A stretch of DNA of 64,000 nucleotides from JAADJA01 sp963840975 (GTDB lineage: Bacteria; Bacteroidota; Bacteroidia; Bacteroidales; JAADJA01), in NCBI GenBank assembly GCA_963840975.1, contig CAWJBC010000013.1:1-64000 (forward strand), in the 5' to 3' direction. The position numbers were made by a program, and so were the translations under genes. The notes beneath the pieces are model-generated. The model ran no database searches. It saw nothing but the letters and a program-made list of their open reading frames with translations, and was not told the origin of the DNA. This document shows positions 15,462 to 24,471 of the stretch, piece after piece (the stretch's first letter is position 1; each line of letters opens with the position of its first letter).

Positions 15462-16544
15462 TTATTGCAATGCCTCCATTGAGTTTGTTAATAATGCTTT
15501 GGCATATTTATAATTATGTACACCAAAACTTCTGTCTTCCTCAATAAATTTAAAGTTGTAGAAAGCGCCAAGCTCATCAGCATTAAGGTTTGCCGGATTG
15601 CTTGAAGAGGCGTTTCCGCCATTGTCGCCTGCAAGGTATCCGGCAGCAGTTGCAATTCCATTAGCTACCAAAAGATCGTGCATGTGTACGAGCAAGGTAT
15701 CAATTTCGGCTTGCATTTCTTCTGTTTCAGTTGCAATTCCATCCGGATGACATTCAACACAACCGGTTTGATTCAATGCACCTTCATAACCAACGTTCAT
15801 AACGTGTCCGCCAAGTTCAACGCCGAAAGCATCAGCCATGTGGCAGGTAACACAAGCATTTTCAATCCCTGTATGGGGTGAATTTGTGTAGGTCAGACTA
15901 CCATCAACCTCATATCCTCCAAAACCACCCAATAAATTTGCCATTGGTCCGTGGTGAGGTCCCCACCTGTAACTGGTAATTGTATAAGTATCTGTACTTC
16001 CCTCAACAGGCCATGGAGTAGCAATCCTTGACTGGTGACAGTTTGCGCAGAGGTTACCTGTTCCGAAATCTACGGTTACAGCTTCTCCGCCGGTATGCCA
16101 AAACTCAACCGGATCTGAATAGGTTAAAGCCCAATCAGTTGGGGTATAAGTATCGTGCACATTATGGCAGGTATAACAATTCACCGGATTTGGATTGGCA
16201 ATGGCTTCGGCAGTAACCTGTGTACCATTTGCCATTCTTTCGAGGAAACCCTGGCTGGTGTGACATGGTGCACAATCAGTTCCATTACGTTCATAATTTC
16301 CACCCATAGCATGAATGGAATGCTCCCACTGGTTTATTTTTGCAAATAAGACTTGTGAATTGTCATGACACTGGATACATGTGGCAGTACCATCCGTACC
16401 ATTAATACCGTCTTCGCCATCAGTACCATTGGTTCCGTTAGCACCTGCGGGTCCAGCCGGACCTTCTTTTGTACATGAAGCCATAAAAATAGCCGCCATT
16501 ACCAGCAGCATTCCCATCAAATTGAATAAATTTACTTTTTTCAT
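15462..16544 (-). CDS. Hexahaem cytochrome c lipoprotein with collagen-like linker
   Basis: From the start at 16544, a signal sequence ends at the lipobox MAAIFMASC. Next comes a short linker of about nine Gly-X-Y triplets (GPAGPAGANGTNGTDGEDG and onward, about residues 28-54) leading straight into the first haem. Six CXXCH motifs follow: CIQCH, CAPCH, CYTCH, CANCH, CVTCH, CVECH, with extra histidines (SIHAMGG, GPHHGPM, SPHTGIEN) that could be distal ligands. The layout is like the NrfA/HAO-style multiheme fold but I do not recognise an enzyme. The lipid anchor plus extended linker would let the haem domain reach away from the membrane, possibly on the outer surface (inference). Confidence 0.82.
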   Translation of the reverse strand: MKKVNLFNLMGMLLVMAAIFMASCTKEGPAGPAGANGTNGTDGEDGINGTDGTATCIQCHDNSQVLFAKINQWEHSIHAMGGNYERNGTDCAPCHTSQGFLERMANGTQVTAEAIANPNPVNCYTCHNVHDTYTPTDWALTYSDPVEFWHTGGEAVTVDFGTGNLCANCHQSRIATPWPVEGSTDTYTITSYRWGPHHGPMANLLGGFGGYEVDGSLTYTNSPHTGIENACVTCHMADAFGVELGGHVMNVGYEGALNQTGCVECHPDGIATETEEMQAEIDTLLVHMHDLLVANGIATAAGYLAGDNGGNASSSNPANLNADELGAFYNFKFIEEDRSFGVHNYKYAKALLTNSMEALQ

Positions 16545-16660
16545 ATTATTTTTTTTTAGTGTTATTTCCGGTGACAATATTACTTAGATATTTACAAATA
16601 TGAATATCTTTGTGCGATGATAGTTTTGATCATTTTGAATGAGATAATCTTCATTTAATA

Positions 16661-16702
16661 TTGACATTTATCATTTTATTTCCGACATTTGTCACCTTAT
16701 TT
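16661..16702. promoter_or_regulatory. Tandem 21-bp operator-like repeats
   Basis: Two adjacent near-identical 21-bp units (16661-16681 and 16682-16702) share the pattern GACATTTRTCAYYTTATTT. The second contains the perfect dyad GACA-TT-TGTC; the first has one mismatch (GACATTTATC). They lie between the hexahaem gene and the Crp/Fnr gene, ending 35 bases before the regulator start. The two-turn spacing on one DNA face suggests cooperative binding of a dimeric regulator, perhaps the Crp/Fnr protein itself. Confidence 0.5.
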
Positions 16703-16737
16703 AAAGTTTTCGATATTTTAACCTGAGAGGAAAATAC

Positions 16738-17433
16738 ATGGCTAAGTTTACGAAAGGCTCTCATTGCGCAAGCTGTAACCTGAAAATGAATATATTTTGT
16801 CACCTGAACGAAGATCAGATTGACATTATTAATAAGGATAGGTTCGAAGTACATTTTCATAAGGGTGAAGTAATATTTAAACAAGGCGGCCCCCTAACCC
16901 ACATCGCATGCCTCACCACCGGGCTTGCAAAAATATACATCGAAGGGCAGGAAAAGAAGAATATGATATTAAAAATCCTTAAACCTACTGAATTGGTAGG
17001 TGGTCCAGGCTTTCCTACCGATTACCGGCATCATTTCACCGTTTCCGCCTTAACCGATTCATCAGCCTGCCTGGTTGACATCCATGCTTTTGAGCAAATG
17101 ATAAAGGAGAATTCAGAGTTTGCATTTGGGTTTATCAAATACCTGAACCAAACTACCCTGAAACTGCACGAAAGGTTGATGAACCTTACGCACAAGCAAA
17201 TGCACGGAAGGATTGCCGATACCTTATTATATTTATCGAAAGAGATACATCAATCCACTACCTTCGAAACCACACTCACAAGGCAGGACATCGCCGATAT
17301 GTCAGCCATGACCAAAGAGAGCGCCATAAGGATACTCAAGGAATTGAAGGACGACAAAATCATTGATTTTACAAGCTCTGAATTTACTATCCTCAACGAA
17401 CCATCACTTGTTCAGATCAGCATTACCGGTTAG
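16738..17433 (+). CDS. Crp/Fnr family transcriptional regulator
   Basis: This 231-residue protein has a cyclic-nucleotide-binding-type jelly roll (about residues 28-145, KGEVIFKQGGPLTHIACLTTG), a dimerisation helix and a C-terminal helix-turn-helix (LTRQDIADMSAMTKESAIRILKELKDDKII). The N-terminus has three cysteines (C10, C13, C21), resembling but not matching FNR spacing, so an oxygen- or NO-sensitive cofactor is possible but unproven. It is divergent from the multiheme gene group, and tandem dyads lie between them. A role in switching on anaerobic respiration genes here is a reasonable inference; FNR, DNR and Crp-like subgroups cannot be told apart by eye. Confidence 0.88.
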   Translation: MAKFTKGSHCASCNLKMNIFCHLNEDQIDIINKDRFEVHFHKGEVIFKQGGPLTHIACLTTGLAKIYIEGQEKKNMILKILKPTELVGGPGFPTDYRHHFTVSALTDSSACLVDIHAFEQMIKENSEFAFGFIKYLNQTTLKLHERLMNLTHKQMHGRIADTLLYLSKEIHQSTTFETTLTRQDIADMSAMTKESAIRILKELKDDKIIDFTSSEFTILNEPSLVQISITG

Positions 17434-17791
17434 ATTGATTGACTTCAGGAATTTATTATTTCAAATAAAATTTGTGACTAACCGTCCTGGTATACGGTCA
17501 GTTGCCGATTTCAAAGCACTGTTATATCAATATACAAATTATGCTGATTAAAAGTATGAATTTTTCGCAACCATTATTCCGCAAATAATATATATACCAT
17601 ATTAAGCGGTCCCGGCATTTACAGCCCGTCATTAAGTGATTTTGATTTTGTTAATCTTTCGACAGGATTGAACATTCGTCATTATAGAATGTTTCCTATA
17701 TATTGCAATGAGTCAGGTATTGTCTGAAATGGATGCAGCAATATACTGCCGATATGGATAATTTCATCTAAATTAACAAGCAGAAACTATT
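17434..17791. other. Intergenic region without gene
   Basis: No coding frame is credible in these 358 bases. A short dyad AACATTC-N9-GAATGTT sits at 17671-17693, about 100 bases before the cupin-like gene, and could be an operator. I see no clear TAnnTTTG promoter and no recognisable terminator after the regulator gene. Confidence 0.4.
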
Positions 17792-18178
17792 ATGAAAATT
17801 TTAAAAGACGACATTGAAGTAAAAATGCAGATTCCTGGTGCAATTATCCGTCAAAAAACTGATTTTGGTGATGCAACTGGTTTGGGTAAAATTAGTGGCG
17901 AGTATTTCAGTCTATCGGCTGGAGTGGATACTGCCCCTCTTTTTATGGGACTTGAAGGTAATTTATGTCAATGCCCGCATTGGGGATACCTGTTAAGTGG
18001 TCAACTCACTACCACCGATGCTGAAGGTATTGAGGAAAGTGTTAACGCAAAGGAGCTTTTCTACTGGCCTTCAGGTCATAATGTTAAGGTTAATGAAGAT
18101 GCTGAGATTGTTATGTTTAGCCCCCAGCAGGAGCATACCCATGTAATAAATCATATGATTGATAAAACTAAAGGATAA
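17792..18178 (+). CDS. Cupin-like protein of unknown function
   Basis: The 128-residue soluble protein has a single small beta-barrel pattern: CPHWGYLLSGQL, then an acidic stretch, KELFYWPSGHNVKV, and MFSPQQEHTHVINH. The order 'histidine-GYLLSG ... PxGH' is the cupin arrangement, with H near residues 56, 98 and 113 as possible metal ligands. There is no signal peptide. It stands alone between the Crp/Fnr gene and an alpha/beta hydrolase and is followed by a strong terminator. The substrate is unknown. Confidence 0.65.
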   Translation: MKILKDDIEVKMQIPGAIIRQKTDFGDATGLGKISGEYFSLSAGVDTAPLFMGLEGNLCQCPHWGYLLSGQLTTTDAEGIEESVNAKELFYWPSGHNVKVNEDAEIVMFSPQQEHTHVINHMIDKTKG

Positions 18179-18222
18179 TCCCATAACAAAATTTGAAGGA
18201 AGTAGTCTTCCTTACATGATAC

Positions 18223-18254
18223 CAGGAGAACTGTTTTGTTCTCCTGTTTCTTTT
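18223..18254 (+). terminator. Rho-independent terminator
   Basis: A perfect 9-bp stem CAGGAGAAC/GTTCTCCTG with a 6-base loop, followed by TTTCTTTT, lies 44 bases after the cupin-like gene. Confidence 0.85.
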
Positions 18255-18410
18255 AATACAAGCCATGAAATTTATTAGAATTATAAGTATAACGGGTTGT
18301 GCGGTTTAAAAGAAATCTCAAAATTAACCATACTACCCATTAATTGTTAATATTGCTATATGAATGGATTGGTCCTTCCGTATTAAATAAATTTATCTAA
18401 CAGGAAATGT

Positions 18411-19223
18411 ATGAATAACACCTCAACAGCCTTTAAAAATAAAAAGATCAGTTACCGGACGAAGGGTAACGGCAAATGCCTTGTACTGCTGCACGGCTTC
18501 CTCGAATCGGCGGAGATATGGGATGCTTTCGCGAAGGAATTGTCAAAAGAGTTCAAAGTCGTTACCGTTGACCTGCCGGGTCACGGAAACTCAGAGCAAA
18601 CGGGTGAAGTGCATACCATGCAACTGATGTCGGATGCTGTGAAAGAGGTGCTGGAGCATTTGCAGGTAAAGGAATGCGTAATGATAGGTCATTCGATGGG
18701 AGGATATGTCACCCTGGAATTTGCATCCCGTTATCCCGAATACCTGAAGGGGATCGGACTATTTCATTCTTCGGCTTTTGCAGATTCGCCCGAAGCCAGG
18801 CAAAACCGTGAACGTACCATTGAATTGATAAAACAAGACAGGCAGGGATTTATCAGGAATTTCATACCTGATTTATTCGCAGTAGCGAACAGGTCAAAAT
18901 ACGACAATGAAATCAACATTTTGAAGGAAAGGGCATCATTGATTCCAAACGCATCTATCATTGCAGCGCTCGAAGGCATGAAGGAAAGGAAAGATCATTT
19001 GCAAACCCTGTCAGCGATGGATGTACCAGTACTCTTTATTTTGGGTAAAGACGACTCACGCATACCGTTGGAAAAGGTGATTGACATGGTTACAATCCCA
19101 AAACACGCTGATGTTTTGATCATGGGAAATGTGGGACACATGGGTTATATAGAAGCTGAAAATGAAACCCTTGAAAAATGCAGGTATTTTGCCCGGACAT
19201 GCTGGAGCTACAATGCGGTTTAA
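18411..19223 (+). CDS. Alpha/beta-fold hydrolase
   Basis: The 270-residue cytoplasmic protein carries all hallmarks of the fold: oxyanion region LVLLHGFLESAEIW, VVTVDLPGHGNSEQ, the nucleophile elbow IGHSMGGYV (Ser near residue 95), an acid residue in VLFILGKDDSRIP, and the catalytic histidine in GNVGHMGYIEAEN. The family includes esterases, lipases, haloperoxidase-like and MenH-type enzymes; the substrate cannot be assigned. It is a single gene between the cupin-like gene and a repeat-rich gap. Confidence 0.85.
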   Translation: MNNTSTAFKNKKISYRTKGNGKCLVLLHGFLESAEIWDAFAKELSKEFKVVTVDLPGHGNSEQTGEVHTMQLMSDAVKEVLEHLQVKECVMIGHSMGGYVTLEFASRYPEYLKGIGLFHSSAFADSPEARQNRERTIELIKQDRQGFIRNFIPDLFAVANRSKYDNEINILKERASLIPNASIIAALEGMKERKDHLQTLSAMDVPVLFILGKDDSRIPLEKVIDMVTIPKHADVLIMGNVGHMGYIEAENETLEKCRYFARTCWSYNAV

Positions 19224-19826
19224 CAAGATATATTATGTAACATTCAGACCTTTCCTGAATCCTTTAAAGATAATTGCTATAACTAATATCCCTTTAAATT
19301 GAACTAAACAATAAAGCTAAAAAACCTATGGATAAGAGCTCACATTCATTTCCGGGGGATTAATCAAAATGCTTACATAATCTGAGTAATAAAAAGTGTT
19401 CAGTAATAAAATATTAAGCCTTTGTTTTGATAACAATTAATTTTGTCAATATAAAGTCTCATAGAGACGAAATTATGGTAGTAGCAAAACCGACGAATGA
19501 AATTCAGCCTCGCAGAGGCGACATTATTAAATAAAGCGAACATCTTTAAAAGACATTTCGGGAGGAGTATTTGAGCATTTTAAAATCATTTGAAATTAGT
19601 TTTAATGAATCCTGCATTTTTGAATTTTATTAATGATTTGTTCATCAATAATGCCGCCTCTGCGAGGCTCTTAATAAAGGGGTGTGCTTTCGTTCTACCA
19701 TAATTTCGCGCCTGCGGCGCTTTCTAAGCCAACACTTACTTTTTAAGTCTTATAAGAACAATGGATATTTTTCAACAATTTTTCATCCTCCCCTGCTTTT
19801 AACATTGACCCTGAGAGAGTAAATAT
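19224..19826. other. Gene-free repeat-rich stretch
   Basis: These 603 bases between the ends of two convergent genes have no coding frame. They hold a large nested inverted repeat (separate entry) around a short AT-rich core, plus AT-rich flanks. Confidence 0.5.
19455..19725. repeat. Second nested palindromic element
   Basis: Inverted pairs read from outside in: AATTATGGTAG (about 19471) with CTACCATAATT (about 19695), and AGCCTCGCAGAGGCG (19506-19520) with CGCCTCTGCGAGGCT (about 19655-19669). Small palindromes sit at the rims (AAAGTCTCATAGAGACG on the left, GCGCCTGCGGCGC on the right). The design, with a CTACC/GGTAG arm next to GC-rich mini-hairpins, is the same as in the 5.5 kb element, although the hairpin sequences differ and the centre is longer. 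Confidence 0.7.
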
Positions 19827-21995
19827 TTACCTTAACAGCGTTACATTTCCCTTCATCATCACAGGACCTGAATAAAACACATCATCTATCGAAGGTTCAA
19901 CCCTGATAATCCAGATATAAACTTCCATGGGGCAGGGTTGACTTAAATAATTGCCGTCCCACCCATTGGTAAAATTATTGGACTTGAAAACCAACTGCCC
20001 GTAGCGATTATAAATCGATAACTCATATTCAAAATCCACATCTTGAGTACATATTGGTAGAAAAACATCATTTACTTCATCGTAATTTGGAGAGAATGCA
20101 GTAGGAGTGCAGATTTTGAATGACTCCGGGAATATCACAATGGTGTCGGACGATTTGCATCCAAACTCATCTGTTACTTCCACCCAAAAGGCTCCCGGGT
20201 AATCGGCAATATATTCTTCTGAATGGCTGCCATCCTGCCACAAATACGTTTCATATCCATTTCCCGGAAATAATTTTATAGTAGTGTTGTAACGGATAGA
20301 AGTATCCTGTCCAAGATAGATATAGGGTGGAGGTTGTTTATAAATGGCAACGGTATCCCTGTCGCTTCCGCAAACACCGGTAACACTGACCCAGTATAAT
20401 CCTTCTTCTTTTGCAACATAAACCGTATCAGAAAGGAAAGGATCGTCCATCCACCGGCAATATTGATAATTCCCTTCTGCCTTTAGCAACACTGAGTCTT
20501 CCTCACAAATTGTCAGGTCATTTCCCAGGTCAACTTCAGGAAGGGGTTTTATTGTAATAAACTGAATTAACGTATCACAATTATTTAGGTAGAATAAAAA
20601 TAAGGAAACCTTATAATAACCTGCATTGTCGTAAATATGATAAGTATCAAACTCTTCCGAATGGTTATTTGCACCGCTTTCGGGATCGCCGAAATCCCAT
20701 AAAACACTTTCGACATTGGTCTTATCATTCAATGACAAAAAAATGCTGTCGCCTACACACTGGTTTTCATGCACGATCCAATGGTTATTAAAATAACTTT
20801 GAATAAAAGTCGGTAAGCCCCATTGGCAGAAATGTTTTGATCCCAAACAAACAGCATTTTCCGTAAAGTCGCAATCAAAACCGGCAAGAGAGGGATGATT
20901 GATGGAAGCAAGATAAATTTTTTGTTTTCGGGCAATATAAATTTTACCATCCGAGGCCATCTGCATGGCACCCCCAAGGGAATTAGGTTCAGTGAATTCA
21001 CCTACTATTATCCTTGAATCAGCTATTTCCTGAGCAGATCCTGCTTGCAAATCCCATTGATAAATATAGATTCCGTATCGCTCGGATGCATAAAGGAAGT
21101 TTGCTTCCTTTGAAAATTCAATTCCATAAGGCTGGTCATTAAGAAACAGGTCTATTGGGTTGGAAATTTCACCGGAAGTATCGTTAAAGTCAAAAACCTG
21201 TATAAGGTTTTCACCCTGGATTACCATTGCGAGCTTTTGACCATCGGGAGATACTTTCATATACCCTTTTCCATTCAATTCGTTGCCACCCTGAAACTGA
21301 CCCACATCGGAAATGACAGGGTTGTCCAGGTTGATGCCCGCAGGAGTGATCAGGTACGACCTGAACCTGCTGCTCTCCCACTCGTGTCCTATCACCCATA
21401 CACCATAATCATTTGAATGTTTCACTGATCCGATACGTTCAGTAGTGGGTTCAAAAATCATAATGTTTTTATCGGTGACTTCTCCATAACCATTATGAAG
21501 TAGCATATCAACTTTTGAATACCGGAAGCCGTCACCCCCTTCCTTGCCTTTTTTCAGATTACTTACCGTAAAGATGTAATAGATGTTTGTATCGCCCGGA
21601 AGTGGCACAATTACACCTGACTGTGTGGATGAAGGATCACCAAACAAATCTGTTCCATTCACCATAATTTGATGCCCCTTGTTATATACGGTAATTCCAT
21701 CAGTATAAAATCTAAGGTTTCCGTATTTATCAGAGATTGTAGCACAACCCTCGCTGGTGACTAATGACCCGGAAATGGCCTCAGGATAACCATTATGAAA
21801 TTTAAGCCCGGCATTTTGCCCAAAAAACCAGTAGAGGCCTTCTTTCTGGGCTAAGGAAATAAAACCGGCAAACAGAAAAACGCATAAACTTAAAATCCTG
21901 AATATATTTTTCAGCTGAGCCGCAAATGAAAAGACATCCTGTTTGGAAACGGTTAAAGCTTTGGGATCGAAAAATGTGATTTTCAGAACCAACAT
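19827..21995 (-). CDS. Large secreted protein with T9SS type B sorting domain
   Basis: The 722-residue protein starts with an unusually long leader; a hydrophobic signal core (IFRILSLCVFLFAGFISLAQ) lies at about residues 31-50. The first 400 residues form a beta-propeller-like domain (LYWFFGQNAGLKFHNG, repeated segments with SPDGQKLAMVI). A PKD-like domain follows (VLWDFGDPESGANNHSEEF), then Ig-like repeats. The end is a gliding-motility-associated type B C-terminal domain (CTPTAFSPNYDEVNDVFLPI, ELSIYNRYGQLVF, GWDGNYLSQPCPMEVYIW). It should be exported by the type IX secretion system to the surface. The function of the propeller is unknown. Confidence 0.87.
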   Translation of the reverse strand: MLVLKITFFDPKALTVSKQDVFSFAAQLKNIFRILSLCVFLFAGFISLAQKEGLYWFFGQNAGLKFHNGYPEAISGSLVTSEGCATISDKYGNLRFYTDGITVYNKGHQIMVNGTDLFGDPSSTQSGVIVPLPGDTNIYYIFTVSNLKKGKEGGDGFRYSKVDMLLHNGYGEVTDKNIMIFEPTTERIGSVKHSNDYGVWVIGHEWESSRFRSYLITPAGINLDNPVISDVGQFQGGNELNGKGYMKVSPDGQKLAMVIQGENLIQVFDFNDTSGEISNPIDLFLNDQPYGIEFSKEANFLYASERYGIYIYQWDLQAGSAQEIADSRIIVGEFTEPNSLGGAMQMASDGKIYIARKQKIYLASINHPSLAGFDCDFTENAVCLGSKHFCQWGLPTFIQSYFNNHWIVHENQCVGDSIFLSLNDKTNVESVLWDFGDPESGANNHSEEFDTYHIYDNAGYYKVSLFLFYLNNCDTLIQFITIKPLPEVDLGNDLTICEEDSVLLKAEGNYQYCRWMDDPFLSDTVYVAKEEGLYWVSVTGVCGSDRDTVAIYKQPPPYIYLGQDTSIRYNTTIKLFPGNGYETYLWQDGSHSEEYIADYPGAFWVEVTDEFGCKSSDTIVIFPESFKICTPTAFSPNYDEVNDVFLPICTQDVDFEYELSIYNRYGQLVFKSNNFTNGWDGNYLSQPCPMEVYIWIIRVEPSIDDVFYSGPVMMKGNVTLLR

Positions 21996-22133
21996 GCTGT
22001 TAAGGTTTACTTACAATATTATGCCCTAAAAATATATAATTCTGAAATAAATTGCAACAAAAATTAAGTAATCGGCTTGTTTAAATCAGGGAAAGGCAAT
22101 TCGGCTAAGTAATAATAAGTCCAAATTATAAAG

Positions 22134-22712
22134 TTACTCATAAAAGTGCATCTCCCTCATATAATCCCAAACCTTTGGCGGCAGGAGGTAGCGGATATCC
22201 TTCTTGTCTTTGATGGCATGTCTGATAAATGTTGAAGAAATTTCCATCAGAGGTGACGGGAATATTTTCACGCCAGGATGATGGTCGTACTTACTCTCTG
22301 TGTATCCAGGTCGCAAATACACATACAATTGATACAATTCGAGTAAGCGTTCCGGGTTTTTCCATTTATCGAAGGTCGGCAACTGGTCGGAGCCGGTAAG
22401 CAGGATGAACTTTTTGTCGGGGTATTTTTCATCAAGGTAAGTAAGCGTATCAATAGTGTACGAAGGCTTGGGCATTTTAAACTCGATATCGCTCACCTGG
22501 AATCGTACATCATCTTCAACAGCAATCCTTACCATCGCCAGCCGGTGATGATCAGCCAGAAGGGATTTTTTTTCTTTAAAAGGATTCTGAGGCGAAACCA
22601 CAAACCACACCTTGTCAATATCCGTAAACTCCACAAACCAGCTTGCAATCACCAGATGTCCGATGTGGATGGGATTGAATGAACCGAAGAAGAGACCGAT
22701 TTTTTGAGACAT
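22134..22712 (-). CDS. nadD: Nicotinate-nucleotide adenylyltransferase
   Basis: NadD joins ATP and nicotinate mononucleotide to form deamido-NAD in NAD biosynthesis. The 192-residue length fits. The nucleotidyl transferase signature GLFFGSFNPIHIGHLVIA is at the N-terminus, PSYTIDTLTYL and LLTGSDQLPTFDKW (substrate pocket) are in the middle, and the second ATP motif ISSTFIRHAI is near residue 160. It is flanked by T9SS-protein genes and has its own TAnnTTTG promoter just upstream. Confidence 0.95.
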   Translation of the reverse strand: MSQKIGLFFGSFNPIHIGHLVIASWFVEFTDIDKVWFVVSPQNPFKEKKSLLADHHRLAMVRIAVEDDVRFQVSDIEFKMPKPSYTIDTLTYLDEKYPDKKFILLTGSDQLPTFDKWKNPERLLELYQLYVYLRPGYTESKYDHHPGVKIFPSPLMEISSTFIRHAIKDKKDIRYLLPPKVWDYMREMHFYE

Positions 22713-22735
22713 CTTTATGATAATTCGATGAGCTA

Positions 22736-22743
22736 CAAAAATA
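22736..22743 (-). promoter_or_regulatory. Probable nadD promoter -7 element
   Basis: On the minus strand TATTTTTG matches TAnnTTTG and would start transcription about 17 bases before the nadD start codon. A TTG lies upstream but at 22-bp spacing, longer than the usual 19. Confidence 0.45.
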
Positions 22744-22864
22744 AGAAATCTATCTGATCATCCTTCAATAAAAAGCCCCCATCCTATTGAGTGGAGGTTT
22801 TCAAAATATTATAACAATTTACTTTTAGAGGTTAGCCATATTCAATAGCAGGCCATTTTGGCTT

Positions 22865-24343
22865 TTATTTAATAAAAACCTTACCTGATTTAATGCCTCC
22901 TTCTGCTATCACTTTAACGATAAAATAGATATTGCTCGCATTTATCGGTATTTCAACCATGCCTGAACCATTTTGACGTTTTGCTACTTCCTCACCTAAC
23001 AGGTTGAACACAAAAATATCGCCATGAATGGATTCCGGTAAGTTAACATAGATGGTCTTGCTGTAAGCATATATATGAATGTTTCCCAAAAATTCATGAT
23101 CAGCAACATCCAGCGGATTTGCAAAATGTATGTTGAAGCGATGAATTTCATCATTTACATTTGCAACAAAAACATATTCAGGATTCGAGCGCAGGTCCTG
23201 GAAATAGCCGTCCTTTATATCTTCCAGGTAAATGGGGATGTCATCAGTAAAACTTTCCATCCACTGGCTCTTCAGGGTAAAATTTCCTGATGTTGTTGGT
23301 TCAAAACCAAGCGGTACAATGGAGGACTCTTCAATAGAAGGCAAATGGTTGAGGGCATATTTTGCACCACCGATCATTGAATACAGTGAATGAACGTCAT
23401 CATCCCCTTCGAGGTAGGTGGCATCGTAGTTTCCATCATAACCATCGGTGGCATCTTCAATAAAACCGATGATGGTTTTATCTGTCTTGCTTTCTTGTTC
23501 AACGCTTACTAATAATTGTTGCGGAAGGAATGAACCTTCGCCTGCTTTATAAAATGATGCGGCGTTATGCGAACGTTTTGAAGCCGGTAAGGTCATCGTT
23601 GCAGCTGTTCCTGTTGTATCGGCTGTCCGCACCCAAAATCCTTGTGTGGCTGCAATATATCCACCGTTGGAATTGCTTCCACCGGTGTTGTAGTTCCACA
23701 CTACGTAATTTCCCGATACAGGGTCTTTAATATACATGGCTGCCCCTACATTGTTCAGGTTCCATGACGCATCGCCGTTCCATTCAAAAGCGACAGGGAA
23801 GGGATTACCTAACAGATTCCAACCTGACTTAGGACTGGCATCGGTATTTGAGAGTGTGAGGTTGATGTCCAGGTAATTCAGGCTTCCTTTCATCACTGCC
23901 GAATCCGGGGATGGCGGATTGCCGGCCCCAGGGGTGGTGGTGGCCCAGACAAAATAGCCCTGGCCCGGATTGAGCGGGGTATTTACCGGCTGGGTGAGGT
24001 AGCTCCACGAATTATCAGACTCCGCATATTGTGAAAGGTATATCCAGAGATAGGATTCAATGGCGGCATCCTGCATGGCCGATGAAACCATGAGCCAGGT
24101 ATCTTTGGTAAGGTATTGTTCTACCTCGGCCTGGCCGCCACCCGAAAAGTTCACCAGTCCTTCCTGTAAAAAGGAAGGTGTGGATGTGGGACTATCTTCA
24201 AGCACTAGTTTACTGCCATTGATAAAATTCATTTGCGTCCCGGACTTTACAGTCATTTTGGTGCCGGGGGTTACGTTCATGTCCTGGGCGGTAAGGCCGA
24301 GCATGATAAGAATTGCTGTTGAAGTTAAGATTATATTTTTCAT
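22865..24343 (-). CDS. Secreted protein with T9SS type A C-terminal domain
   Basis: The signal peptide is MKNIILTSTAILIMLGLTAQ. The mature part begins with a repeat-like head (VTPGTKMTVKSGTQMNFINGSKLVLED). It then has a Bacteroidetes-typical beta module (GWNLLGNPFPVAFEWN, NGGYIAATQGFWVRT) seen in many surface proteins. The last 80 residues form a type A sorting domain (IHIYAYSKTIYVNLPESIHG, IFVFNLLGEEV, YFIVKVIAEGGIKSGKVFIK). It is therefore probably a T9SS cargo anchored on the surface. No catalytic motif was recognised. Confidence 0.83.
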   Translation of the reverse strand: MKNIILTSTAILIMLGLTAQDMNVTPGTKMTVKSGTQMNFINGSKLVLEDSPTSTPSFLQEGLVNFSGGGQAEVEQYLTKDTWLMVSSAMQDAAIESYLWIYLSQYAESDNSWSYLTQPVNTPLNPGQGYFVWATTTPGAGNPPSPDSAVMKGSLNYLDINLTLSNTDASPKSGWNLLGNPFPVAFEWNGDASWNLNNVGAAMYIKDPVSGNYVVWNYNTGGSNSNGGYIAATQGFWVRTADTTGTAATMTLPASKRSHNAASFYKAGEGSFLPQQLLVSVEQESKTDKTIIGFIEDATDGYDGNYDATYLEGDDDVHSLYSMIGGAKYALNHLPSIEESSIVPLGFEPTTSGNFTLKSQWMESFTDDIPIYLEDIKDGYFQDLRSNPEYVFVANVNDEIHRFNIHFANPLDVADHEFLGNIHIYAYSKTIYVNLPESIHGDIFVFNLLGEEVAKRQNGSGMVEIPINASNIYFIVKVIAEGGIKSGKVFIK

Positions 24344-24471
24344 TTATTTCTATTTATTGTAATTATTATTTAGCTAAACCAATACAAGTGCCTCCAGCCG
24401 GTTGCCAAAGGCTTGCCGACAGCAAATTGCTTAGACTGCGGAGACATGCAGGCTGGATAGAAGATACATAG

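Noticed and set aside
22770..22800. Terminator after the T9SS type A gene
   Set aside because: The possible stem around GCCCCCATCC/GTGGAGG has a bulge and a mismatch and is too weak to report as a feature.
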